From the NCBI RefSeq assembly GCF_018294505.1, contig NC_057798.1:371584026-371648025 (forward strand): 64,000 bases of DNA, written 5' to 3'. Below the pieces are notes generated by a model. It saw only the letters and a list, made by a program, of their open reading frames with translations, had not been told where the DNA came from and ran no database searches. Positions 11,366 through 23,165 of the stretch are shown here, piece after piece. Each line of letters starts with the position of its first letter. The stretch's first letter is position 1. Origin of the DNA: Triticum aestivum (lineage: Eukaryota; Streptophyta; Magnoliopsida; Poales; Poaceae). Made by a program: the position numbers and the translations under genes.

Positions 11366-11800
11366 AAAAGATATCCAACTTCCATAACCGCTCCACTAGT
11401 TGAATTAATATTTTCTCTAACTTGTTGATTCTCTCCGCTGGCTTCTCGAGCTTGCACACTACTTTCTTCTTTGATTCCGACAATTCGATGTTGCTTCGCA
11501 TCTAGTCTCATCTCTAACCTCTATTGTAACAATGAGTGCACGAACATCTATCAAATTTCGTGCTATTAATAGATCGATGTAATCTTCTTCCCAATACCAA
11601 AACTTGTATCCATCCTACAAACAAAACAAAGAATGATCTATCAAAATTGTGCCAAATCCGGTGAACAACCAAATAAAAAAACACATACTCCATCTTTTTG
11701 CACTTGAAGAACACTCATTCGGGATGTTCCCGTGTCGTGGAAACTCGGTGCACCACCTGCCGTGGGCAGTCGTTGCACTTTATGACTAGCAATGGGGACC
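11366..11800 (-). pseudogene. GRF-type zinc-finger-like gene fragment, interrupted
   Basis: On the minus strand, near 11710-11800, the frame reads KCNDCPRQVVHRVSTT then HPE-stop-VFFKCKK. This has the spaced Cys pairs and the basic, aromatic KC segment of plant GRF-type zinc fingers. Near 11500-11615 a second stretch reads DGYKFWYWEEDYIDLLIARN, the Trp-rich segment that follows the finger in these proteins. A coiled-coil tail (CKLEKPAERINKLEKILIQ) lies at 11366-11460 in another frame. Breaks seen: a TGA within the finger, frame changes between blocks, and a TAG after the Trp-rich block. A Pro-rich upstream frame (to 12178) may be the former first exon. This is a dead copy; the family belongs to nucleic-acid-binding proteins. 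Confidence 0.65.
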
Positions 11801-12331
11801 CAACGAGCCGTTGGGCCAACGCCGAGCCCGGGCGTGTCTTTGCCGGCAAACCACCGTCAGGAGAGATCTAAGCGGCTAGAGGCGGAGTTAATACCTGCAT
11901 GAAGCGCAAAGGCATTGCCGAGGTTATGCCCGGTACCTGGCCAATCCATGGCAAGGCACAGTCGCCGGTGGCGGATGCGTCAAATTTGGTGGTGGCGGAA
12001 GCCGTAGAATGGAGCGAGAGAGGCAAAAATTCAGGTGGTCAAGGACCGCAACGGAGCCAACGTAGCGTCCGCGGTGGCGGGCGGTGGCCAGCAGGGGTGG
12101 GAAGGATGACGTCGGCGTAGATGCGGTGTGGGAATGGGGTGGGGGAGGTAGTGGAGGGGATTTTTTTCCTCCAAGCACGAGTGGTGGAGTAGAAATAGGG
12201 GCGGGTTGTGCGGCTGAGGATAATTTATTCTCCGCTAACGCTATTGGGATCGACTAGGTGCCGATTAGAGGGATAAAACCGAATTTTTACTCCTCTAACC
12301 AGTTATAGGGGATCGGTTAGAGTTGCCCTAA

Positions 12332-12668
12332 GAGCATCTACAGGCGGACTTGGCAAATCCGGCGCCCTATATGTCTGCGGACGCGCCAGGGCACACCCTC
12401 GGACGCAGCCGGACGACTCCTCATATGTCTCACCCGGCATCCACATACCTCAAATCCGGACTCTCAAATACATGCAAATCCATGGACATACACCATACAC
12501 GCAAACATTGCACGTAAATAACAAATGTTTGTACCGAAAATACATGGTTCTTACAAAAATAATAATTAAGTGCACAACTCAAGCATTAGCTCTTTGGTTT
12601 CCATTATGGGTTCACATATTCTCACAAGATCATTGAGTAGTTGTGCGTGCTCCACAAGTATTACAATC
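12332..12668 (-). mobile_element. Third Harbinger-like end, truncated
   Basis: TAA (12329-12331) is followed by GAGCATCTACAGGC, matching the left end of the element at 397. The next 150 bases resemble the region just inside that end. On the minus strand a short frame (12566-12658) encodes EHAQLLNDLVRICEP and then stops, which loosely resembles the extreme C-terminus of Harbinger transposases. The opposite end is not found in the window. Around 12668 the sequence changes character. Confidence 0.4.
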
Positions 12669-13998
12669 CAATTTTTTTTCTAAATTCTGGTTGTGAAGCT
12701 AGAAGCATATGCATCCATGACTTCTTTTCATATTGGTTTCTAAGACCAACAAGGCCAACTCTTGAATTCAAACCAACATTTGAATTCACTTGAAAGCCAT
12801 GGAGGCCCCACCCAAATTCCATTTTCAAAATTTGCATTAGGGCAAGAAAGAAATTTCCAAAGATTATATGCATATGCCCTATTTTATTTCGAGTGAACCA
12901 GAGTCTGAACATAGTTTTAAATGAGCAAATAAACTATAAGTAGAACTCTAGAAATAAAAAGCAAATAGAAAATAGGAAATAACATTGCAAATAGGCCCAT
13001 TAGTTATTTGACAAATAATTAGTTTGTAAAAAACCCTTGGAGAAATGTTCTAGAAGTCAGGAATAATCTCGAGGTATTTGAGGGACATTTTCTCTTTTGG
13101 AGAAAATTCAAATTCAAATTTCAAAAATGAAAATAGAGAGCATATCAGAAAAACAGAGAAGAAAAAGGAAATAAAACAAAAAAGGGGCAGCTCGGCCAAG
13201 TCAGCTAACTAGGACGAGGCCCAACAAGCCAACCCAGCCACGTCGCATGCTCTCTCTCTCTCTCTCTCTCTCTCCAACAGCCCGACCCCACATGTCATCC
13301 CCCACCTTTGTCTCACAACCCACCTAATGCGGATCATCCTACGGTCATCCCCATGGAGTAGCCTTCATATCCTCAAGTGCCAAGTGGACCGATGACATGA
13401 GCACGTGCAAGAGCTCTTGAGACCGAGGCGACATCTCTCCTTAGCGACACTGCGTATGACTCATGTGAGACATGGCTACTACCTCAATCTGGAATGGTAT
13501 GTGTGCTTAGGTACCAAGAAGACCCTCTCGGAGATGCTCGGAATGATGGACATGTCCCCAAGTGCAAGGACGATGAGACTCAAGAAGGAAGACCGTGAAG
13601 TTGCTACAGGACCCGGACATCCGGCTCCTGTTTAATCCCACTACAACAGCAACCCAGCCATAGACAAGCTACAAGACCCGGACATCTGGCCCTTGCCCGG
13701 AAATCCGGCAGAACCCTACAACACCAAAGCCAGAGCCAGCCCGGACATCCCACCATAGGCTTGGACATCCGGCTTAACGTGAAGGCTTGGACATCTAGCC
13801 CCTGTCTATGCACAGTAAACGGGCCGAAGGCCCATGTACCCCTTCCACTTGTTCCAGTTGTACTATCACTATATATAGACCATCCCCTCCTCCGCCTAGG
13901 GTTAGAAAAGATTAGAGCTCATTTGAGATAGAGCTTTGCACATCCACTTACCCCTACTCCCATGGAGTTCAAGACCTCCTTGTGAGAAGAACCCCCAA
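12669..13998 (+). mobile_element. Retroelement-like non-coding DNA, truncated by the CACTA insertion
   Basis: A/T-rich DNA passes into C-rich DNA with repeated GGACATCCGGC words (13610-13800), then a TATATATA box at 13870-13877 and a leader ending at the CACTA junction. That order fits the inside of a plus-oriented LTR. There is no recognisable protein; the small frames at 12661-12912 and 13405-13635 have no domain. No matching second half was found, which is expected if the other flank lies beyond the CACTA right end. The family is unassigned. Confidence 0.35.
13251..13274. repeat. (TC)12 microsatellite
   Basis: Perfect dinucleotide run of 24 bases. Confidence 0.95.
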
Positions 13999-14827
13999 CA
14001 CTACAAAAAAATACACTTCCGTGATGATACGTGTTTGTCACAGTAGGTCACTTTTTTTCATGCATGTACATCCATGACGATTTTATGACAGAATCAAGAT
14101 AGTCATACATGTGCTATCATAGAAGTGTTCCATGACATTACCAAAATTATCATCACGGAAGTGTCCACTTCCATGACGATAAATCGCACATCACAGAAGT
14201 GCTTTCGTCAAGGGTGACCGACACGTGGCATCCACCATAATGGAACATTGTTAAGCTATCGGGTCCGGTTTTGGATCCGATAACCCGTTAACAACCCCGA
14301 CCAATGGGGATTTTCCACGTGTAAAATCATCATTGGCCGGAGGAAACACGTGTCGGCTCACCATTTGGACAGATGTCATCCACTCATTGGACCCAAGGCG
14401 CTACGTCGACACATGGCACGGCCCAACAAAGGCCCATTCCTGTGAAAGGCCGGCCCGTTTGACTTGGTCAAAAGGTGGCGGGCCGGCCCACGGAAAGCCT
14501 GTTAACGACATGTTCACATATAGCCCATTTACAGCCCGCTAACCCAGGGCCCGTTACGACCTCTCCGAATTAGGCCCAGTAGCATCATCTAGGCCATCCA
14601 ATATGATTCCAGCCTTTTTTAACTTCCGGCCCATGTATGGCCCATAACGTCTTTCGGCCCATATGAGGCCCTTTGTAACTCTTGGCCCATTAACGGCCCG
14701 TGGTGAAACTGACCCGTAATGAATAGTGTATCACTGTATACCCATTAACGACCCATTATTCCATTGGGCCATTTCTAGCCCATGTTATCTTTCGGCCTTC
14801 TCAGGGCCCATTTATTCTTGGGCTCAT
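13999..14827. repeat. CACTA terminal and subterminal region, left piece
   Basis: Begins with the 5-bp CACTA end. The first 250 bases hold repeated inverted words around TCATCACGGAAGTG and CACTTCCATGACG. The rest is rich in GGCCCAT, GGCCCGT and their complements, typical of transposase-binding subterminal repeats. The small frame at 14333-14542 is incidental. Confidence 0.75.
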
Positions 14828-15308
14828 GGTCGGTGTCAAAACCGGCGGATCTCGGGTAGGGGGTCCCGAACTGTGCATCTAAGGCTTATGGTAACAGGAG
14901 ACTGGGGACACAATGTTTTACCCAGGTTCGGGCCCTCTCGATGGAGGTAATACCCTACTTCCTGCTTGATTGATCTTGATGATATGAGTATTACAAGAGT
15001 TGATCTACCACGAGACCAGAGAGGCTAAACCCTAGAAGCTAGCCTATGGTATGATTGTTGATGATGATCCCCGGTCTTACGGACTAAACCCTCCGGTTTA
15101 TATAGACACCGGAGGGGGCTAGGGTTACACAGAGTCGGTTTACAGAGAAGGAGATCTACATCTGAATCACCAAGCTTGCCTTCCACGCCAAGGAGAGTCC
15201 CATCCGGACACGGGACGAAGTCTTCTATCTTGTATATTCATAGTCCAACAGTCCGGCCAAAGCATATAGTCCGGCTGTCCGGATACCCCCTTATCCAGGA
15301 CTCCCTCA
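14828..15308 (-). repeat. B1 LTR, left copy
   Basis: Begins GGTCGGTGTC (first T mutated to G) and ends CTCCCTCA. The core promoter CTATATAAAC reads on the minus strand near 15097-15106. The following bases GTAGCCCCTG are, on the minus strand, the polypurine end AGGGGCTAC. Confidence 0.92.
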
Positions 15309-15749
15309 GTAGCCCCTGAACCAGGCTTCAATGACGATGAGTCCGGCGCGTAGATTGTCTTCGGCATTGCGAGGCGGGTTCCATCTCTGAATACTCCAAG
15401 ATAGATTCCAAACACAAAGACCGTGTCCGGCTCTGCAAGATAACATTCCATACACCACTATAGAGAGAATAATAATAATCCACGAATTCAATCTGCTGAC
15501 AATTCTTCGAAAAGTGACATCACACCACGGTCCGGTTTTTATTCAAACCGTTTTCACAACTTGCTACCGCACACACCACGAGGCGGTTTCCTTGGCACGT
15601 CCTGTCAGAGCAGAGATCATGTTCTCCTTATTGCTGGTTTCTCATCAATACGGGTATGGGTAATCCAACCGTGCCTGCTGGCATGACCCCGTGTTTTTAG
15701 GCAAGTCCCAAACGACCACGTTCAGGGATGCTTGATATTCTTCCCCCTT

Positions 15750-15755
15750 TATAAA
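15750..15755 (+). promoter_or_regulatory. TATA box of the B1 antisense gene
   Basis: TATAAA on the plus strand, 98 bases before the ATG at 15853, inside the retrotransposon and outside the LTR. B2, B3 and C have TATA boxes at similar distances. Confidence 0.6.
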
Positions 15756-15852
15756 GGGGCCGAGGCCTATCCCTCTATCTCCATGCTCGCACATCTCGCG
15801 CCCTGAGTTCCAACACCCCAAACCTAAGCTTAAGCCCTCTGGATCTTCAATC

Positions 15853-18817
15853 ATGTCCGGATCTGACCATCAAGGCCGATGGATGGCCTCCTCTGTCACG
15901 AAGGAGGATATTGTGAAGCTCAGGGAGGTCGGGTATTGGACCGCCGATGTCAAGCACAGGCTTCCTGCTCTCGAACAGGTTATCCCCACTCCCGAGACCA
16001 ACGAGAGCGTCGTGTTTGTCTCCCACTTCCTCCGGGGCTTAGGTCTCACCCTTGATCCCTTCGTGAGGGGGCTCATGCACTACTACGGGCTAGATTTCCA
16101 TGATCTAGCTCCGGATTCCATCCTCCACATCTCGTCATTTATCGTTGTGTGCGAAGCCTTCCTTCACATTGCCCCCCACTTCGGCTTGTGGCTCAAGACT
16201 TTTGATGTGAAGCCGAAGATAATTGGGGAGCGACACGCAGAGTGCCGAGGTGCCAAAATATGCAGGAATGCTGATGCCCCATGGCCCGAAGGCTCCTTCC
16301 TGAAGGTATCCGATTTGTGGCAACGGAGGTGGTTCTATGTCATAGCTCCCCGAGGCTCAAAGTGGGCGACCGCGCCGGCCTTCCGCTCGGGCCCTCCACC
16401 TCCATTGGCATCATGGGCCAACGTGGGACTAGACTGGGGGCCTGCGAATGATGTACCAATGCTTCAGAGCCGCATTCGAGAGCTCCTCGAGAGGGACATT
16501 AGTCTCGTCAAAATAATCCAGGTAATGCTAGTCCGGCGGATCTTGCCGTGCAAACGCCGGCCTCTCTAGATGTGGGAATTCAATCAAGAAGGTTCGCGGA
16601 CCATTCAACACTTCTTCGGCATGACGCCCGAAGGGATGTATAAATTGTTCTTCGGACCACGAATAAAGTGTCCGGACACCACCGAGGATGCGGGCCTGAG
16701 CTGCAATCGCCTCAATACACAAGTAAGTAACCCGATAACCGAACATCTAGCTTATATTTGTCATAGCATTGTTCTAAACACTATCCGCAACAAGGATTGG
16801 CTTAGAAAGGCGGAGAGGATCAGGTGTCTGGCCCCTCTTCCCGAAGGTTCGCCTGGCCCGACAATGGCCAGGATTCTCGAACGGACACTTAGCCGGGTGC
16901 CACCAGAGAAAGCTGAAGGGGAGAGTGGGGAGGCCAAGAGTAGGCCTCACTCGCTGCGCATCCGAGCCGGAGGAATCAACGCCTCCACAGAGGAGGGGAA
17001 CCAGGGGGGCGAATCTGAGGTTTCCTCTCCCCACGGGAAGAAAAGGGACGCCTCCGTAGATTTGGAGACGGAGGCGCCTAAACAAGGGAAAAGAATTTCG
17101 CCAAAGGACCCTGCTTCGAAGGGCGTCCTCACCGTACAGCGCCCACCAATGGGCCAGCCCTCCATCAAGCTGTAAGTTTAATTTAAGAAAGGATCTTATT
17201 GCTTCTCCCTCTAAGAGTAATGACTAGGACATGTTTTTGTAGTCCGGCTAGCAGTTCATCTCAACAGGGTTCGTCCTTGGGGGATCTTCTTCCGAAGATG
17301 ATGGAGAGTGAAACCCCACCAGCCTCTCCGCCCTGTGGGGCGGGCGAACCTGAGGTATCGTCACGGAGGAGTCCGGATCCAATGGGGCCGGAAGCTAACA
17401 CTTCGGCCGCCCCGAGCCCAGCGCGTTCGGCTCCCATGGCGGACAACGAAAAGGATCCGGGAGAGACCGGAGTCCGAACGAACGCGCTGACGGGCCTCCT
17501 GGAGTCAGCTGATCTCTTGGAGGGTCATCGTAACCTAATGGGTATGGTGTTGGAGAAAATCTCCTCCGCCACAAGTGGTTTAAATGAAGCTTTTAAGAGT
17601 CTGCTCAAAGTCTTTGAGGTAAGCCGTAATTTTTAGTTGAACCGCACGCGATACATGCGCTCTGTATAGATAGTAGCCCCTGAGACTGCGGATGGCAGCC
17701 CATGGCGGCAAACGGAGGATCACACTCCCAGATTATGATCGCACCTGCATTGATGTGCAGGTTGCTAAGGGTTCAGCAATAGACCAGGCCGCTGAATGTG
17801 CCGAATTGAGGTGGCAGATTGGCGTTGTGGAGGTCGACGTCATGCTTGTGAACAAGCGATTCGAGGAGTCACAGAGTATGCTTTCTTATATCCACATCTA
17901 TCTTTGCAATAAGGTTTCAAATACTAATGTGGTGTTATGTAGTTACAGGTGGAGCTACTGCCGTTGAGGCCCTGAGGGCGGAGCTTGCTCTAGCCAAGGA
18001 ACAAGCCTGGATTAGCAATGCGGCTGCTCTAAAGGCAGCCGAAGAATTAAGAGCCGAACAGGCCGCTCGTCTCCGAAGCGAGGAGAAGATAGCCAAGATG
18101 GCTGTGGAGCTAAGGGACGCCGCCGGTCGGTATGAGATTCTCCAAAAGGAGAATCAAACAAAGGCGGCCGATCTGAAGAAGGCGACGGATTCGGCCAAGG
18201 AGATGCGCTCTCAGATTAGAGACGCACGGGAGGAACTTCGACAAGCCAGAGAAATCGCGGCCGGAAGACCGTATGTGTTGCGGATGAAGTTTTTGGATCC
18301 AAAGTATGCTCTGTTGGATAAGCTATGGAGCGCCGTAGATGAGTATGCGGACTTGGCGAAGAGTGTGGCTGATGCAACCAAGTTATTCAAGGATCATGAG
18401 GATAATAAAATGGAGAGGCTGTTCTGGTCGCAATTTGATGCTCCAGTGCGCTCCTTGCCCTTGAGTGAGAAGATGGCCGCCATAGCCGATCTCCATAGGT
18501 TGTCCGGCCTTGCAATGAGGTCTGTAATAGACCATTTGTGGTCGAAGGAGCCGAAGCCGGACATTTACTTTGGTCTGGTGCAACGAGTATTTGGCGCCAG
18601 GGTGCAGATTGATGCCATGAAGAGATCGGCCTGCATAGAAGGTGCGCGGATGGCTCTTGCCCGTGTGAAAACATACTAGGCGGATATGGAGGCCATCCGC
18701 ATTGCAACCCAGGGTCCGGCTGGAAGCCAAGACCCAACCGAGCACTATTTTGAGCAGGTTATAGAAGGTGCTCGTAGAATAGAGGCCCAGTGCTCCAAGA
18801 ATGTCATGTTTGAATGA
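15853..18817 (+). pseudogene. B1 antisense 'putative gypsy type transposon' gene, five exons, two stops
   Basis: Exons with GT-AG borders: 15853-16722, 16795-17171, 17243-17618, 17761-17875 and 17949-18817. They join in phase (0, 2, 0, 1) into about 868 codons, broken only by TAG at 16567-16569 and TAG at 18677-18679. The N-terminal third holds the family domain: FLRGLGL...PFVRGLMHYYGLDFHDLAPDSI-like core, then FIVVCEAF, then WFYV. Exons 4 and 5 encode a long Glu/Ala/Lys coiled coil and a C-terminal region with an FWSQF-like block. The gene converges with gag-protease. Function is unknown. The near-intact state with only two nonsense codons, in an element with 4% LTR divergence, is notable. 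Confidence 0.8.
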
Positions 18818-19108
18818 TGAACTTATTAGTTATGAAAATTATATGTTTGATTATGGAGGTTGTGTTCTATACTTTTGCCTGAAAGTATTATAATGTCTCC
18901 TGTATGGTTGTTTATGTATTCATATAGCATGAAAGTTAGCAGTCGTTGGCTTTAGCCCCCATGCGTAATGCGGGGGTGTTCGATAAGATAGGCAGAACAC
19001 ACTTGATCCAACGTCTTGGTCCATTAAGGAGGTGATCGCACATCAGACCAGGCAACCGGACTATATAGATGTAACACTTTCGCTTAGCCATAGGAGTTGA
19101 AAGGTGGG
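18818..19108. other. B1 tail spacer, left part
   Basis: Non-coding 3' region downstream of the antisense gene, cut by the B2 insertion. It continues at 28149. It shares short blocks (TAGCCCCCATGC, CGCTTAGCCATA) with the matching spacer of B2 at 23290-23430. Confidence 0.7.
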
Positions 19109-19580
19109 TGTTGGTGTCAAAACCGGCGGATCTCGGGTAGGGGGTCCCAAACTGTGCATCTAGGCGGATGGTAATAGGAGACAAGGCACACGATGTTTTT
19201 ACCCAGGTTCGGGCCCTCTCGATGGTGCTAAAACCCTACTCCTTCTTGATTAATATTGATGATATGGGTAGTACAAGAGTTGATCTACCACGAGATCAGA
19301 GAGGCTAAACACTAGAAGCTAGCCTATGGTATGATTGTTGTTCGTGCTACGGACTAAAACTCTCTGGTTTATATAGACACCGGAGAGGGCTAGGGTTACA
19401 TAGAGTCGGTTACAATGGGAGGAGATCTTCATATCATATCGCCAAGCTTGCCTTCCACGCCAAGGAAAGTCCTATCCGGACACGGGACAAAGTCTTCAAT
19501 CTTGTATCTTCATAGTCCGGGAATCCGGCCAAAGGTCATAGTCCGGCCATCTGGACACCCCCTAATCCAGGACTCCCTCA
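19109..19580 (-). repeat. B2 LTR, left copy
   Basis: Begins TGTTGGTGTC and ends CTCCCTCA. Followed by GTAGCCCCTGAACC, the same purine-tract complement as in B1. Confidence 0.93.
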
Positions 19581-20011
19581 GTAGCCCCTGAACCAGGCTT
19601 CAATGACGACAAGTCCGGCGCGCAAATTGTCTTCGACATTGCAAGGCGGGTTCCTCCTCCGAATACTTCATAGAAGATGTTGAACACAAGGATAGTGTCC
19701 GGATCTGCAAAATAAGTTCCACATACCACCGTAGAGAGAATAATATATGCACAAATCTAATTTGCTGACGTATTCCGCAGCGTGACATCACGCCACGGCC
19801 AAGCCTTTATTCGAATGATTTTACTGTTCCTCCTTAGCGCGTTTAGCGAGGCGGTTTCCTTGGCACGTCTTGTCAAAGCAGAGATCATGTCCCCTTATTC
19901 CGGGATTCTCATCAATATGGGTGTGGGTAACCCAACCGCGCCATTAACCACGGCGCTTGGGAGATAAGCGAGTTTTATTAGGCTAGTGGGGGCTTATAGT
20001 TTCGGCCGCCC

Positions 20012-20018
20012 ATATAAG
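20012..20018 (+). promoter_or_regulatory. TATA-like box of the B2 antisense gene
   Basis: ATATAAG on the plus strand, about 120 bases upstream of the ATG at 20133, at the position equivalent to the TATAAA of B1. Confidence 0.5.
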
Positions 20019-20132
20019 GGGATAAGGATCCACCCTTTCCACTTATGCCTTCTTCCTCCTTTGCTTATCCATCCCTGCGCACTCGAGCTCCAGCGCCCAA
20101 GTCCGCACTTCCCACCTCAACCTTCTCCAATC

Positions 20133-23100
20133 ATGTCCGGAGCGGGAGGTAGATGGATGGCCTCCTCCGTCACAGAGGGGCAAATGAAAAAGTTGAGGAA
20201 GGCCGGATACTTGTCTGACGACATCGCGCACCGGCTTCCAGATGAGGGGCAACTCATCCCCACCCCTGGGCCCCATGAGAGGGTCGTATTTCTCCCCCAT
20301 TTCCTCCGCGGACTGGGCTTTCCTCTTCACCCGTTCGTCCGGGGGCTCATGTTCTACTATGGCCTGGATTTCCACGATCTGGCCCAGAACTTCATCCTCA
20401 ACATCTCGGCGTTTATCGTCGTGTGTGAGGCCTTCCTCTGCATCCAGCCCCACTTCGGCTTATGGCTGAAGACTTTTAATGTCAAGCCAAAGGTAGTGGG
20501 CGGCCGCCAAGCGGAGTGCAGAGGTGCCATGGTGGGACGGATGGCCAACGTCCTATGGCTCAAGGGCTCCTTTGTGGAGACAATAAAGGGGTGGCAATCG
20601 GGTTGGTTCTACATCACTGAGCGAATTCCGATCTGGTTTGCCCACACGGCTCACCTCCTGGAAAGAGACAGGCCTAACGTGGGGAGATTCGGAAGAGCTG
20701 ACCGGACTTCAAGCCAGCGTCCAAAAGCTGGTGAACAAGAATCTCAAGCTTGTCAACGTAGTCCAGGTCATGCTCATCCGCCGGATCCTCCCATGCCAAC
20801 AACGGGCCTTCAAATTGTGGGAGTTTGATCCGGCACAACACCAAACCTTGAGGAAGCTCTTCGACACTATGTATGAAGATGCCTGGAAGGTGCTGTTTAA
20901 GGGCGTCGAGGCCCCCGCATCCGCTACCAAAGATCGCAGATTCAGCTCGCGGCGTCAGGCCAGCGAGGTAAGCTATTCTACCCTTTACAGGACTCTTGTT
21001 TTTCATAGCCTGACTCTATGTGGGATCTAAACTCCCTTACCTTTGACAGGACTGGCTGAAGAAGTCCGGGCAGGTTAACTGTCCGGCTCCCTTACCAGAA
21101 GACCCAGCAGACGGGGCTGCTGGTTCCGGCACCTCACGTGGTGCCGGAGAAGAAGGCCAAGAAGAAGGCCACGGGGACTGAAAGAGCTCCCGGCGCCTGG
21201 TGGTGTTGGATTCATCGCCTGACAACCCCGAAGCATCCTCCGCCTCTGAGGACAAGGAGGAGGAAGAAGAAGAAGCCTCTCCCCCTCCAGCAGGGGGAGG
21301 AAAGAAAAGGAAGGCCGCCCCAACTGGGGAGGCCAGAGGGTCCAAGAAGGGGAAGACCCTTCCACCGGACTATGCCTCCGATGCCGAAGACGGCGGGGAG
21401 GAATGGCCATCCAGGGTCAAGCCCCTGGCAAAATCGTAAGTATCCAGATACCCGAATAGCTTATGGCGCTCCTCTATTATACGGTACCTTTTGACGCCGA
21501 ATTCAATCATGCAGTCCGCCCAAGGCTCAGCTCGGCTATTCGTCGAGCGGCTCCCTAGATTCGTCGGATCTGAATAGTGCTTCACTTCTGACGGCCTCCT
21601 CCCCGCTCCCTGCGGACGACGCCGAGGTGGAGTCCCAAAAGGGACTAAACTAGGAGGAGGTGGTCCTGGAGGCGCCGCAAGGCGACCTCCCGGATTCCAG
21701 GCCCAAAGGGGGTAAAGCCCTAGAGGTGTCTAAGTCCGACCCTGGGCCGGACACTGCTCCGGAACCTTTAGTGGTTCCGGAATCCGACAGGCGGCGCCTT
21801 CGTAAGAAGGGCAAGCCTACGACGTTGACGACCTCCGTCCAACCGAAGGCGCCGGACAATTTGCTGGAGGTGCTTAATGGCGCCTCCGTCCAACCGGAAG
21901 GGCAAGCCTATTGTTATGAGTGTGGTGATTCAGAAGGTCCAGTCCGCCAAGAGCGGGCTGACAGAAGCCTGTACGAGCCTGTTAACAGGCTTTGAGGTAT
22001 GTATTCAAAACATATAAAAATGTTACCGCATAGACAGTAGCCCCTGATGCTCAGTATGGTGTTCGTAAAGAAAAGCCGGACTAAGGATCTAAAAAAAAGA
22101 TATACGCAGGAGTCTAACATAAATATGTTAATATGGGAATGCAGGCTGCGCTGCTGACCTCTGCCGCACTGACTGTGGAGGTCGACGCATTGAAGCAGAA
22201 CCTCGAGCGGTCCGAGAACGAGCTCGGTCGTGCCAAGAAGCAACTCGAGGACAAGGAAGGTATGTAATACCGTATGTAAATGTATATAGAAATACTGGGT
22301 TGCAAATAACCAGGACCAACGTGAATGTTGTAGGGGCCACAACTCAGGTGGCGATCCTGAAGGAAGCGGTGTCCAAGGTCGAAAACAATGCAGCCTTGGA
22401 GCGCACCGAGCGAGAGAAGCAGGAGGCGCGGGTGGCGGAGGTGCGCAAGATCTCCAGGCTCTCGTGGAGAAACACGAGAGTTTGGAGCATGACTCGAAGA
22501 CTCGAGAGTCGGAGCTCGCCTTGGCTCTTGAGAGTGCCAAAACCGCTAAGGCCGAAGCCCAGAAGGCCCTCCAGGAGATCGAGGCGATAAAGAAGATAGC
22601 GGCGGGTAAGGCATTCTTTATGCAAAGCAAGCATATAAAAGCGAATTATCTGTTACTTACCCGAATTCGGAGCTCTCCAGGAGCGTTCGCCGATCTGCCC
22701 CGTAGTGTGTCTGATGCTGTCGCGTTCTACCGAGCCGAGGAGGGGAGCTCGATGGAAAAGGTGTTCTGGTCTCAATATGCTGAGGCCGGACATCCGGTGC
22801 CCCTGAGCGACCAGCTGAAGCAGCTGGTCGAGCTCCACAAGGTGGCTGAATAGGCCATGAAGGGTCTCATAGTTTGGCTGTGGCCTAGAGAAGCCATGTC
22901 CGGGAGCTACTTCGGTCTGGTGCGGTGGCTGGTGGACGCTTGTCCATGGATTGAAGTCATCAAGCGTTCCGTCTGTATTGAAGGTGCCCGTCGGGCCCTT
23001 GCCCGTGCTAAAGTGCACTGGGGCAAGATGGACGCCGAGAAGCTTGTGATGGACGCGCCACCGCCGGGCAAGGAGTATCGCAAGCCCGAGATGTATTATA

Positions 23101-23165
23101 AGGGCGTCCTGAAGGGTGCCCGCCTTATAGTGGGTGAATGCTCCAAAGATGTAATTTTTGAGTAG
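20133..23165 (+). pseudogene. B2 antisense 'putative gypsy type transposon' gene, five exons, degraded
   Basis: Exons with canonical borders: 20133-20967, 21050-21435, 21515-21996, 22145-22259 and 22334-23165. Exon 4 is 115 nt, as in B1. Exon 1 encodes the family domain (FLRGLGFPLHPFVRGLMFYYG, FIVVCEAF, WFYI) and then shifts frame near 20620-20660. Exon 2 has a TGA near 21180 and a KKRK-type basic block after an acidic run. Exon 3 has TAG near 21650 and a later frameshift. Exon 5 changes frame near 22450, and a TAG near 22852 precedes the final segment, which ends at 23163-23165. The order of domains (N-terminal domain, acidic and basic linker, coiled coil, C-terminal block) matches B1. Confidence 0.75.

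Larger units (their letters stand above)
10273..12328. mobile_element. Second Harbinger-like element, carrying a zinc-finger pseudogene
   Basis: The left end GGGAAACTCTAATTGATC pairs with the right end, reverse-complemented GGGCAACTCTAACCGATC. TAA flanks both sides (10270-10272 and 12329-12331). The 2.06-kb body holds an 805-bp fold-back insertion (10475-11279) and the GRF-type pseudogene (11366-11800). No transposase is visible. It occupies the TAA that also borders the first Harbinger-like element and the end at 12332. Confidence 0.6.
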
